The notes under the pieces are model-generated. The model worked only from the letters and a program-made list of their open reading frames with translations. It had not been told where the DNA came from and did not search any database. Source: Phytopythium helicoides (Eukaryota; Oomycota; Peronosporomycetes; Pythiales; Pythiaceae). Taken from it: DNA of 64,000 nucleotides. This document shows, piece by piece, positions 54,284 through 64,000 of this stretch. The number at the start of each line of letters is the position of its first letter. Positions within the stretch are counted from its first letter, which is position 1. Position numbers and translations under genes: made by a program. The DNA lies in NCBI GenBank assembly GCA_024867545.1, contig JANFNE010000005.1, forward strand, positions 558,001 to 622,000, read 5' to 3'.

Positions 54284-54429
54284 GGCGGATGTCGAAGTGC
54301 CACTTGCTTTTCTTCTCGCTGAGTTGGGACAGTAGGTTCGCGCGTAAAGTTCGCTTTTGTCACTTGATGACTGTATGGTGATCCTCTCGCCAGATCTCGT
54401 CATTCTCCTGGCCGCCTCCTGCGTCGCCC
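54284..54429. promoter_or_regulatory. Compact divergent promoter, lipase-J and TM9SF genes
   Basis: Only 146 bases separate the two start codons. A TCATTCTCC element at 54403-54411 resembles the first half of the oomycete initiator, 27 bases before the TM9SF start. It suggests a shared bidirectional promoter. Confidence 0.35.
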
Positions 54430-56501
54430 ATGGCCGCCGACGCTCGCTGCTCGCTGCTGCTGCGCGTCGCGGTGCTCGCGCTCTGTCTGTGCGCAGTGTC
54501 TGCGGAGGATGAGGCCCAGTACAAGCTGCGCGACGAGGTGTTCGTGGTCGCCAACACGGTGGGGGGTTTCCCTTTTCGTTCTGCGAGAAAGGCGGTGGCG
54601 GTGACGCGATGGAGGTGCTCTCGCTTGCAGATCCGGCCGTACGCTAACCCAACCGAGACCTACCAGTACTACAAGCTGCCCTACTGCAAGCCCAAGGAGC
54701 GCCAGTGGGACGACCACGACCTTGGCGAGCTGCTGACCGGCAGCCGCAAGGTCGTGACCGACTACAAGTTCTACTTTGGCGTCGACCAGTCGTACGCGCA
54801 GCTCTGCCGATTGCAGATGACACCCGACATCATGAAGGCATTCACGGACGCCGTTGATGAAGACTATGAGATATCCTTCCCAATGATTGCTCTCGATGTT
54901 TTTGCATGTTTGTGTGGGCTCCTTGCTGGCGATTTCCTTGACTGGGTGTTGTCGTCGAAATTCACTTCGAGATGTATGTCGACGATGTGCGGCTGGAAGG
55001 GCAGGTTGGATACTTGATACAGCAAGGCATCACGCGCGAGAATCTGCGCATCCAGAACTTTTACTTCCTCAACACGCACCTGCATTTCGACATCGCCTAC
55101 AACGACGTTGATGCTGAAGCCGGCAAGTATAAGGTGCATGAACAATATGTTTTCATGAGCATTTCATGAGCAGAGCGACTAACCTCTGTCACTTGATGGC
55201 AGATTGTTGGAGCGAACCTGACAGCAGCTTCGCCTGACCCGGACCTCGAGTACCATTACGCGTTGTCGTCTGAGAACATCGCGACACATCCGGAAGCGAC
55301 GTTCACGTACTCTGTCAAGTGGCACCTGCGCCCTGATCTCCTCTATGAGAACCGCAACGCTGAAGTCGAAGACGTGTTTGCGGACGACCTTGAATTGCAC
55401 TGGATCTCGGTCATCAACAGCTTCATGCTCGTCATGATGCTCGTGGTGTTCCTGTCTGTGGTCATGTTCCGAATCCTCAAGCGAGACTTCTCGCGGTACA
55501 TGGACGTCGAGGCGGGGGATATCGGCTCCGCGGAAGACGACTCTGGATGGAAGCTGCTCCACGCCGACGTGTTCCGCTTCCCGCGTTATCTCAGCGTCTT
55601 TTGTGCCCTCAATGGAGCAGGCGCACAACTCTTTGTCATGCTGACTGTGGTGCTCGGCTCCTCGCTGCTTGGTCTTGTCAAGCCCAATAAGCGTGGAGGT
55701 ATCATGACTGCGTTTATCGTGCTGTACGCGCTGACGGCCGGTGTGGGCGGCTACTACTCTGCGAGACTTTATCGGCAACTGGGTGGCCAGCGATGGGTCT
55801 GGAACATCTTGCTCTCTGTGTTTGTCATCCCAGGCCCACTGCTCATCGTTTTCTCTTTCCTGAACTCGGTTGCCATCTGGAATGACTCGTCGGCTGCCCT
55901 GCCGTTTGGAACGATTATGATCGTGCTTGCGTTGTTCATGCTTGTGGCACTGCCTCTGACAATTATCGGTGGCATTGCTGGGCGAAACTTGGCTGGCGAA
56001 TTCAATGCACCGTGCCGTACCAATAAGATCCCGCGCGAAATTCCACAGACGCCAGGATACCGAAGCCCGCTCATTCTTACTGTTGCCGCTGGATGTCTTC
56101 CATTTAGTGCAGTTTACATCGAACTGCACCACATCTTCGCTGCGATCTGGGGTCATTCGATCTACAAGCTCTTCGGTATTCTATTCTTGGCATTCGTGAT
56201 GCTTGTGTTTGTGACGTCGTTCACAACCATTTCCCTCACGTATATCCAGTTGGCGAGCGAGGATCACCGCTGGTGGTGGCGCGCGTACGTATCGGGCGGC
56301 ATCACTGGCGCCTTTGTTCTCGCCTACAGCGTTTGGTACTACAACACAAATACGAGCATGACTGGATTTCTCCAGGCGGCATTCTACTTTGGCTACAGCG
56401 GCATGATGGCGTACTGCTTTTTTGTCATGCTCGGCTTCATCGGTTTCCAGAGTTCGCTCCTGTTTGTCCGCAAGATTTACCGCACCATCAAGGTTGAATG
56501 A
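54430..56501 (+). CDS. TM9SF / EMP70 nonaspanin, endomembrane protein
   Basis: 611 residues in four exons: 54430-54558, 54631-54870, 54966-55133 and 55203-56501, all phase 0. The signal peptide is [20 protein letters not shown]. The lumenal domain has [19 protein letters not shown] and [20 protein letters not shown] (joined across the AT-AC intron). Nine membrane helices follow from [20 protein letters not shown], with family blocks [39 protein letters not shown] and [20 protein letters not shown]. It ends KIYRTIKVE, a KxE-type COPI-retrieval motif placing it in Golgi/endosomes. Related proteins act in membrane-protein sorting. Complete, with no frame break. Confidence 0.9.
54871..54965 (+). 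other. U12-type (AT-AC) spliceosomal intron in TM9SF
   Basis: 95-bp intron with 5' end ATATCCTT, an exact minor-spliceosome donor; branch sequence TTCCTTGAC at 54934-54942 with branch A at 54941; and 3' end AC at 54964-54965. Removing it joins DEDYE to FEMYVDD in phase, matching the TM9SF family without gap. No GT-AG alternative gives this join. The other TM9SF introns are ordinary GT-AG. Confidence 0.85.
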
Positions 56502-56694
56502 GAAGAATAGGTGGTGGTCGTCATCGTCCCAGTCAAGAAAATAGCTGGGATTCGTTTCAGCTGTAACGGTGCTATAGTACCATGCTATCGTTCACAAAGG
56601 TCGCTCCCGCTCGCTTGCTTGCTTGGTTGCCTGCTACTGTATGTCTCGAGTGGCGTGTATGTTTTCTTCTTTTCTTCGTCTCTTAGCAGCGCAA

Positions 56695-57734
56695 CTACTT
56701 CGTCACGCGCTTGATTTCCCAGATTTCAATGTCGCCAGCACGGTAATGCGGATGATACTCGTCTTCATCAAGCTCGCGCAATTCGAATCCGCGCGCAGCC
56801 ATGAGTTCCCAGAATCGCGCCTTCGGGTCAAAATGCTGGTAGTACCGATGCTCGAACGAAATTAGCACGTGGGTGTTCGCACCGCTAAGCATGTCGAGTG
56901 CGTCCACTAGCGGTTCAATGGGGTATAGGCGCGGGAGAATGCAGTCCGACACAAGGATGAGGTCCGGGTACGTCCTCTCATTCTGGCTGTTATTGCCATG
57001 CGGGTTGTTGGCGAGAGGCAGCAGCTGCTCCGATGGCTCGCTGCCCCACTCGTACGCCATCACGTCGATGTCCACGCTCTTGTCAAGGTCAGCACCAGCA
57101 CGCTCGGCGTTTTCACGCATGATGAACTGGATCTTGTCGACATCGGAGATCACCACGCGTGCCGGAGCCTGGACGAGCATCGCCGCCGCGATGCCCACCG
57201 CTCCGGTCCCACTGCCAAGCTCAATGACGAACGCTCCTCTCTTACGCAGCCACGCGTCGCTCGCATTCCTTTCGGCGCGGTGGTCCAGGTGCTTGAGCAG
57301 CACACACGCGGCCGGCCACACCTGCTCGAGGTCACCACGGTCACTGTCTGGAGCGTCGGCACATCCTCGATGCACGGCCGTCGTACCGTCAGCCCCGTGC
57401 CGAAGCCGTTGAGCTCGCCCTGCATGACCTGCTTGACCTTGAGCGCGCGGCCCGCGACCGCGGACTCGAAGAAGGGCTCGGTGGAGAAGGCGTCGCGCCA
57501 CGCGAGCGCCTCCCAGGCCGCCACGCCCCCGCGTGCGGCCGGAAACGCGCCGCCCTCGCGCTGCTCGGCCGCGTCCTCGTCCGGGTCCTCGCTGCTGCTG
57601 CTGCACGTGCGGCTGCTACTGTAGCCGCTGGCCGCGTCCGCGCGGAGCTTGCGCTGCTGGTCGGCGACCTTGGCGCGCACGCCCTGGCGCAGCAGCCGCA
57701 GGAAGGCGAGGCGCTCGGCCGCGTCGGTCGCCAT
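56695..57734 (-). CDS. METTL21-type protein lysine methyltransferase (Methyltransf_16)
   Basis: Starts MATDAAERLAFLRLLRQGV. An Arg/Ser/acidic linker is followed by FESAVAGRALKVKQVMQGE. After a frame change near 57345 come DLEQVWPAACVLLKHLDH and the SAM site GAFVIELGSGTGAVGIAAAM, then ARVVISDVDKIQFIMRENAE, PDLILVSDCILPRLYPIEPL and a C-terminal GFELRELDEDEYHPHYRAG, ending EIKRVTK. The order (W-PA...L..., ELGSGTG, SDC) is that of family 16 lysine methyltransferases, which modify chaperones or translation factors. The substrate cannot be assigned. Confidence 0.75.
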
Positions 57735-57852
57735 GGCGATCCTGCAGCAACACTGATACCTCCGAGGGTTCAACACAACACTCCCCCGGAGGGCACTGAA
57801 GCGAGGCACCCCTGCTTGGCGGAATTGTACCCATTTTTACATGCCTACCAGC

Positions 57853-58741
57853 TCACTCCGAGTCGCTCTGCTGCTGGAAGAAGGACGAGAGGCGCACGGG
57901 CGACGCCGACGCCGACGCCGAGCGCTCGCGCCGCTTCCTGCTGCGCTTGCGGCTCTTGCGGCGCTCGTCCGCGCTCGACTCGGAGCCCGAGCTCGACGAC
58001 GAGCGCTTGCGCTTGTGCCGCTTCCTGCGTGAACGGCGGTTAGCGACTCGGACTCATTCGGTGGGGATGGCTGGCGCCGCGATACGCACTTGGACTTGCG
58101 GCTCTTGCTCTTGCGCGACCGTCGGCGGTCGTCGTCGCTGTCCGAGTCCGAGCTGTCCGAGTCGGAGCGCGAGCGCTTCTTGCTCTTCTTCTTCTTCTTC
58201 CGGCGCGCGCTGCTGGACCGAGAGAGCGCCTGCACCGTTCCATGCGTCAACCACCCGTGCAACCGCGCGCTGACGCTCGCAACACCCCCAGTCGCACCTT
58301 CTCGCGCGCGGCATCCAGCTTGCGGCGGTAGGCGAGCATCTCCTTCTCGCCCGAGTCGTTCAGGTCGAGCTTGTCGGCGTTCTCGCGCTTGTACTGCTCC
58401 CACGTCGGCCGGTTCGGGTCGCTGATGCGGTCCGCGATCGTGCGCTCCTCCTTGCCCGTCATCATGCGCATGAACGCGTCCATGGTGGCCGACTGCGGCG
58501 CCGCCACCTTTCCCGCCGCGGCCTTTGGCTGCTCCGCCGGCGGCTGCACCGCCATCAACTCCGTCAGTTCGCGCTTCCTCCGCAGCTAATTCGGCCGCCA
58601 ACGCACCGCCGAGGGTGCCGCGCGCACCGCCCGCTGCCGCTCGAAGCGCTCGTCGTCCACCTGGCGGCCCGACACCTGCGCGTAGTCCACGCCCGACGAG
58701 CGCTTGAGCCCGAAGTCCTCGTCGCGCCCGCGCCGCGCCAT
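57853..58741 (-). CDS. Lys/Arg/Ser-rich nuclear-type protein, function unknown
   Basis: Starts MARRGRDEDFGLKRSSGVDY. The conserved-looking core reads SATMDAFMRMMTGKEERTIA, DRISDPNRPTWEQYKRENAD and KLDLNDSGEKEMLAYRRKLD. A very basic Ser-Asp stretch (SARRKKKKKSKKRSRSDSDS) and a tail ending RLSSFFQQQSDSE (TGA 57853-57855) follow. At least one frame change lies near 58.57 kb and introns near 58.21-58.27 and 58.03-58.08 kb. RS/KS-rich composition suggests a nuclear RNA-processing or chromatin protein, but I recognise no named domain. Confidence 0.5.
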
Positions 58742-59027
58742 GGTGTCGACTTGTTGCCTCGTGAGCAGCCAGTAGCTGATATCTGACGCGTAGCCGTTAC
58801 ATGCCTCTATTTAACACAAAGATCCGGCATCTTCCCCCTCACAAAGCCGAAGCGAGCGAGAAGCAAGCGAGATCGCCATGGTGCGTTGGTGATAGTGCGC
58901 TGCTGCGCTGGAGGAGGACCGCTGCTCGTTTACGCTTGCGGAGGAGACGACGCGCCTCGATCTGCGCTTTCTGGCCATCTCGGTGCGGGAGCTGACGCGG
59001 CGGTGGATCCGTCGGTGTGAGCAGGAC

Positions 59028-59531
59028 ATGAACAGCCTCCCCCTCGTGCGCGCGCCGCCTGATGCGCTGCGCTACGGCTTCTACAGCGCCAGCGAGGACG
59101 CGCGCCCGGTGCACGAGGTGCAGCGGCTCCAGACCATGGTGCGTGCTGTGTTGTTGCCGGCTCTGGCCGCGATCTGGCGACTGATAACCCTGCGCTCGAG
59201 CAGCACCGCCGTAACAACTGGGAGATGAAGATGGCCACGGTCGAGCAGGTCTACGGCAAGGCCGCCGCCATGCGCCTGCGCACCGAGAAGGCCGTGCTCG
59301 AGCAGTTCCAGCGCCTGCCAGGCCTCCCGAGCTCCCGTGTTGGCGTGGACACCCTGACTGGCGCCGACGAGCAGATCGAGTTCTCGGACTTCCTCAACGG
59401 TGCGACCCGAAACGATCGATGCGAGGAGGGACATACTCTAACGAATAGACTGTCCCGCAGACCCGAACGAGCACCCGGAGCACTCGTTCCGCGTGCACGA
59501 GGCCATGGAGGTCAAGCTTTCCATCTTCTAA
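59028..59531 (+). CDS. UMP1: Proteasome maturation factor UMP1 (POMP)
   Basis: Three exons (59028-59138, 59204-59399, 59461-59531) encode exactly 125 residues in phase. It starts MNSLPLVRAPPDALRYGFYS. Then HEVQRLQTM, NNWEMKMATVEQVYGKAAAM, LEQFQRLPGLPSSRVGVDTL, and across the last intron EQIEFSDFLNDPNEHPEHSF, ending AMEVKLSIF. Motifs 'DALR.G', 'GaDE.I.F.D.LNDP' and the terminal 'E.KL' are diagnostic. UMP1 guides 20S core half-proteasome assembly and becomes its first substrate. An open frame upstream of the ATG may be 5' UTR or an alternative N terminus. Confidence 0.85.
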
Positions 59532-59652
59532 GCGGCGCGAGAGCTGCTGTAGCGCTCGAGGTCGCGGAGACCGAACCATGACTCGACTGCGCCAATGGAA
59601 TACAACTTGATCTATGTCTCACCTACCCTTCTGATCTAAGATCCACCGCCTC

Positions 59653-62600
59653 CTATGCGTCTGTGTCGGCCTCCACGCATCGCACGTCGGCCACCAGGTG
59701 CCAGACCTTTGGTGCGTAAGATTTGACGCGCTCGACGTGCTTGCAGGTCACCTTCCACTTGCGTCCGTGCTGACGCGCGAGCTCTTTGATGGAATGCACG
59801 ACGTGGTCTTCCCACTTCTCGCGGTCCTCTCCTGCTACGTTATCATGCACGTGCATCCATCCACCCGAGGGCTTCATCACCTGCACTGCGAGTGGCCACG
59901 CCTTCTCGCTCGTGGGTAGCAATCCGAGATTGACACGATCAGCAACGGCGCCAATCGTCGGTGCAGAAAGTTGGTTGTCGCCCTCATACACCTTGCATCG
60001 ATCTGCGACGCCGTTCCTCTCAAGATTGAAGCGCAGCGCGTCCACCGAGTCGGGATTCCACTCACAGGCGTGGACGAAAGCTGCACCACCATGCACGAGG
60101 AAAGGCAAGACGTAGTATCCGATGCCGCAGAATAGGTCTACAATGACGTCGCCACGACAGCCAATGCGCCCCATGCGTGCCTTCTCGGTGACGTTGCCCG
60201 ACGAGAACATGACACGCGTAAGGTCCCAGCCGTAGATGATGCCATTTTCGCGCACCTCGACCCATCCCTGTTGTGCCCGCGCACGCTTGGAAGGCGACGT
60301 TGCGAGCAACTGCTGGTTGACGTACAGCAGCTCGACATGGCTTTGACGCTTCTCACCTGGATCAATGTAAGCCTTACGCGCCACCCGTGAAAAGGGAGGC
60401 GACGTCGACTCACACACTTGTGCCCACATCTGTTGTGCGAATGGAGCCCACTGAGGCTCGGTAAACGATTCACGTGGGACCAGAAGCACGTCCGAGACAA
60501 ACTCGAACCGATCAGGGATAGATTTTTGTAGCTCCAAAGGCAGCCCATTTTGCTGAGCAAATGACGAGATGATACTTGCAATGACTTCGTTGCGATTTAG
60601 CCCGCTATGCTTGCCGAACTTGTTGGCGTACGCGTCCTCATCATCGACAATCGATAGTCCACGGAGCTGATCGTTTGTGGAAGCCTCGACCACGTCATGG
60701 ATGCTTGAAAGCACGGGAATAAGGAAGGAGCCCGCAGATGGAGCCATAACGCGCACACGACGGCTCTTGTCATACACACCAGCGCTCTCAAGCAAGGTCT
60801 TGACAGTCTTCACCTGCCGCTTTTCGACGACGACACCAAACAAGCTGTTATTTGCAGAATCGTTGGATGACTTCGATGTGAATACGCTTGTCGAGGTATC
60901 ATTGAAGGGTCCAAAGTTCTCCTTGCTCAATTGCTTTTCTTGTGCGTCAGTTGACATGGCGAGTTGACAGTGTACCGCTGGCGAGTAAACTTGACCAAAA
61001 CCAAAGCACTGAAACCCGCCGCCAAGAATGAGCAAACTCTTACTCTGCCGCACCCACTCACAAGTATGTCCCACGAACGCACCACCATTGGGTGTTGCTG
61101 ACGAGCTTGAGAAGTCCCCTAATCTTGACCATTGATTAGAGCGCGTGTTGAGCAAGTAGATCTCTTGCGTTGATTGTGTGTTTGCTGATCTGCTGGAGAG
61201 CGATAAAGATGTTGCACCGCCAACTAGGGCTACCAAGTCGTCACTGATCGCGCATGCGCTCGCACCGATCAAAGGATGCGAGGGTGAGTCATTTGTCGAC
61301 CCAACTACCTTGTGTGGTTGCCACTTAGTAGCATTAGTGTCAAACGCCCAGATCGACGAGCTGTTAGAGCTTCCAGCGTCACCCTCTAGCGAGGTTTGCC
61401 CACCAACAATTAAAACCTTCGAATCCTTGACAACCACGCCAACGTGGTCAAAGAGAGCAGGGGGCGAGGGACCAGATGTAACGTCTGTTGAGCGCACAGG
61501 TCAGTCGAGGAGACAGCTACAGCAATGTTCATCGACAGACGGACGTACCGATACGACGCCATTTCAGTGTTGGTTCACTCAAGTTGAGAGCATACAGGTC
61601 GCTGAAGACGCTGCTCTCCGATCGACCACCAAACACATACAGTATCGATCCCACTGCAGAGCACGTTTCCACAAGTTAGATATGAAGCCTTGCGGTCGCA
61701 CAATGCAGCTCAAAAGCCTTACCGACACAAGACACATGCTTCCAGCGCGGACTGGGAGTTGTGCCCTCAGGAGATAATTCCTCCCACTCCCTTGTCTCAA
61801 GATCAAACGTGAGGAGGTCGTTGAGTGGCCGAGTTGGGCCTGCTCGTCCACCGAAAACAATCATTTTCGTGCCAAAGGCGACAGCAGAATGATACATTCG
61901 AGCGGACGTGGCGTTCGTGTGGAAAGAGCGTGTCAATTCCAAGCCGTCGGCAGGCACTTTGAAGACCGTGAGATCCGACACCCGAGATACTGTGCCGGCC
62001 GCAGTGGCTCCTTGGCCGCCAAACACGACTATGCTATCGCCGAAGTAAACTGAAGTATGACCGACAAGTTTGAGTTCCTCTGCATCGCCTCCCAGCACAC
62101 TGAACTTTTCAAGCTTCACATCGGACACTGCAGCTGAGGCGGTTGAGGTTGATGTCATCGTACTAGGTCCAAATTTTGCCAGGAACGCGGCAAACAATGA
62201 ATCTGTCTTGCGCTGGTTCGCACGGAACTTCTCATTGGCGATATCCACAATCCACTGCAGGTACGCGTCCGACACCAGCAGCGGTTTGTCAGTGTATAGT
62301 CGGCCAAGCGGGATCTCGAGTGAGTTGGCGGTTGTTCGGATCGCACACATGATCTTTTTGTTGCCGAGTACAACTCCTGACTCGCGGTAGCCGCTCGCAA
62401 TTCCCCACTGAAGCAGTTCCTTGGCTGAGTCCAGGTCGCGGCACACGACATGCATGATGAACGGCTCGTGCTTGAAGATGAGCTGATCACACCTTACTGT
62501 TAGAATATAAGGTACACCGCGATCATATTCATGACACGCTGCTGCACTAACCATGTTGCCAGTGGCGCTCGAGGTGGCCTCGGTCGGCTGCAGCGCAGCC

Positions 62601-62945
62601 TTGAGCTGCTCGAACGTGACGACTGCGTGCTCCGCCAGCAGCCACTTGCCGCCCTTGGTGATAAGTGCCGAAGTCTCGCCCTGGTCTGCCGCGCCTCCGC
62701 TCGCCGGCTCGCCGCAGAAGACCGCAATGCGCCCCGAGCACGAGCTACTAGTCACCTGCGCATCCATCCGCTGATCAGCTCGCCAGTTGTCCGCGGTGCC
62801 TAACGCCGCCGACACGCACGTAGTTGGGGTGCGCGTTGATGGCGCGGATCATGTCGACGATAGGCGCGTCGATGCTCCCCTTGGGGCTCTTGTCCTCCGC
62901 CATGCGCAGCTTGCGCAGGCTCTCGCGCTTGAGCTGCGCGAACAT
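59653..62945 (-). CDS. tRNA wybutosine-synthesis fusion, TYW3-kelch-TYW2
   Basis: Starts MFAQLKRESLRKLRMAEDKS. The TYW3 domain has SPKGSIDAPIVDMIRAINAH. A GT-AG intron after NY (exon 1 ends at 62820) restores NYVTSSSCSGRIAVFCGEP, and then come KGGKWLLAEHAVVTF and KHEPFIMHVVCRDLDSAKEL. Kelch repeats follow: VGHTSVYFGDSIVVFGGQGA, RMYHSAVAFGTKMIVFGGRA, FDHVGVVVKDSKVLIVGGQT. The C-terminal TYW2-type SAM-dependent domain has DRFEFVSDVLLVPRESFTEP, DVIVDLFCGIGYYVLPFLVH and HACEWNPDSVDALRFNLERN, ending VRCVEADTDA. This order matches the plant TYW2/3/4 polyprotein. It should perform the methylation (TYW3) and alpha-amino-alpha-carboxypropyl transfer (TYW2) steps on position 37 of tRNA-Phe. No frame break seen in the C-terminal half. 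Confidence 0.85.
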
Positions 62946-63065
62946 GCCGCCTGTCGCCGTCCAGCAATTTGCCAAGTTGCCTTTCTCGAGCTGCAGACCT
63001 ATATATTTTGCGCTCACGGTAGTTACCAACGGCAACCTTGAATTGAAGCCTTTCCCACAGTCGAA

Positions 63066-64000
63066 ATGGAGCTGCGGCGGATCCGGACGCCTTGTGACGG
63101 CGCGCGGCCCGTCGCCTCGCGGGCTCGGGGATCACCGGCGGTGCTGGAGGACGCGGAGGAGGCGCCGAGCGGCTCGCCGCTTCTGCTGCGCGTCGATGGC
63201 TCGTCCGTGGCTCTCGTGCACCGCGGGACGAGCGTGGTGGAGCGTCGGCTCGAGTTCCCGGAGCGCGTGGTGCACGCAGTGCGTGCGCGGTTCCCCGCGA
63301 AGGATGAGCCAGACGACGATGCGCGAGAGCAGTGGTGTCTGTGCGTGCTTGTGCGTGGGGACTGCGTGAACATCTACACGCCGTCGGGCGAGGTGTTCGA
63401 GGTAGCTCTACCCTTCCAGGCGAGTCGGCTGTTCCCGATGACGGACGTGCAAGGTCGAGGAGCAGGGCTGCTGCTGCAGCGCACAGCGCTACCGGTGCAG
63501 CTGTCTACTCCAGCCAAGAGGCCGTCGACAGCGGCTGCGGGGGCCACGACTGGCAATAGCAGCAGCTACAGCGACCATCGATACGTTCCAACCAGTGCGC
63601 CGCCGCTGCACACTGGCGACTCTGCTCCAGCGTTCGCGGACCCATTGCTAGCACGCCCACGATTCTTCACTCTCTCTCACCCACTAGATGAGGTCAAGCC
63701 AATCGCCCTTGGAGCTGAATCGAACTTAGCAATGCCACAGTTTCTGTCGGACCCGGCACTGGAGGTTGTGGCGTTGTTGAGTGAACTCTCTGCGCTAGTG
63801 ACCTACAACACTGAAGCTCAGATATTTATTGTCTACCGAATGGCCAAGATTGTTTGTGACGCACAACATTCAAATGCACATGCACCACGTGTCGATATTC
63901 TCGATGGGCCTGCATGGACAGCGTTCCGAAAGCACATGGAATTTCAAGAGCAGCGGATTGTTATCGAACCCGAGTGGGAGACTCACGAGATATGGCGATC
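63066..64000 (+). CDS. APC1: Anaphase-promoting complex subunit 1, N-terminal part (runs off window)
   Basis: One frame is open from MELRRIRTPCDGARP to the last base, about 311 codons, without stop or needed splice. The APC1 blocks are WCLCVLVRGDCVNIYTPSG, then FFTLSHPLDEVKPIALG, and LLSELSALVTYNTEAQIFIV with YRMAKIV, the WD40-like N-terminal domain of APC1/ANAPC1. APC1 is the scaffold of the cell-cycle ubiquitin ligase APC/C. Start choice: only ATG shortly upstream of conserved sequence, 120 bases from the divergent TYW gene. The C-terminal proteasome/cyclosome repeats lie outside the window. Confidence 0.75.
   Translation, partial: MELRRIRTPCDGARPVASRARGSPAVLEDAEEAPSGSPLLLRVDGSSVALVHRGTSVVERRLEFPERVVHAVRARFPAKDEPDDDAREQWCLCVLVRGDCVNIYTPSGEVFEVALPFQASRLFPMTDVQGRGAGLLLQRTALPVQLSTPAKRPSTAAAGATTGNSSSYSDHRYVPTSAPPLHTGDSAPAFADPLLARPRFFTLSHPLDEVKPIALGAESNLAMPQFLSDPALEVVALLSELSALVTYNTEAQIFIVYRMAKIVCDAQHSNAHAPRVDILDGPAWTAFRKHMEFQEQRIVIEPEWETHEIWR

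Noticed and set aside
55179..56156. 325-codon minus-strand frame
   Set aside because: Antisense of the TM9SF exon; charged His/Asp/Arg composition is the reverse image of membrane-helix codons.
1..64000. CRISPR arrays, insertion sequences, transposons, tRNA or rRNA genes
   Set aside because: No regularly spaced repeats, transposase, integrase or reverse-transcriptase motifs, or tRNA-like A/B boxes were seen by eye. A tRNA scan was not possible.

Overview
The window looks like nuclear DNA of an oomycete (Phytophthora/Pythium-type stramenopile). Gene families are typically eukaryotic. Genes are packed on both strands, about one per 2 kb. Where introns can be placed they are mostly 60-100 bp, GT-AG and phase-consistent, and GC is high. 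I see no bacterial operons, tRNA, rRNA, CRISPR array or transposon.

Layout. 0-2 kb: two globin-like genes. 2-6 kb: gankyrin (PSMD10), an SLC35F-like transporter and a coiled-coil protein. 6-14 kb (minus): a BMT5-like rRNA methyltransferase, the H2B ubiquitin ligase BRE1, and a tandem pair of TauE/SafE-type exporters. 15-22.6 kb: an uncharacterised protein, a four-CBS plus PB1 protein, a small ubiquitin-like membrane protein, glycerate kinase and a PSTAIRE CDK. 22.7-25.7 kb: a secreted cysteine-repeat protein with a C-terminal J domain. 26-37 kb: PXMP4, a GAF-GAF cyclic-nucleotide phosphodiesterase, a TBC/ankyrin/zinc-finger protein and the mitochondrial GTPase Miro. 37.6-49.6 kb: four copies of a polytopic-membrane/DGAT2 fusion (three on plus, one on minus) around an ankyrin-repeat gene. 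50-54 kb: an intronless lipase-3/J-domain/EF-hand fusion. 54-64 kb: a TM9SF protein with a U12-type AT-AC intron, a METTL21-type methyltransferase, a Lys/Arg/Ser-rich nuclear-type protein, the proteasome chaperone UMP1, a TYW3-kelch-TYW2 fusion and the start of APC1, which runs off the right edge.

There are themes, but no operon-like logic. Proteasome and ubiquitin functions recur (PSMD10, BRE1, UMP1, APC1, a UBL membrane protein). So do lipid and membrane functions (the DGAT2 array, lipase-J, PXMP4, TM9SF). The strongest candidates for new biology are the cysteine-repeat/J-domain protein, the lipase/J/EF-hand fusion and the DGAT2-fusion array.

Caution: many conserved genes here carry single-base frame breaks with good coding sequence on both sides. 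I list these as full genes with breaks noted. They look more like assembly indels than pseudogenes, although copies 2 and 3 of the DGAT2-like array are unusually affected. Exon ends stated to the base were read from splice sites; other gene spans are start-to-stop envelopes.
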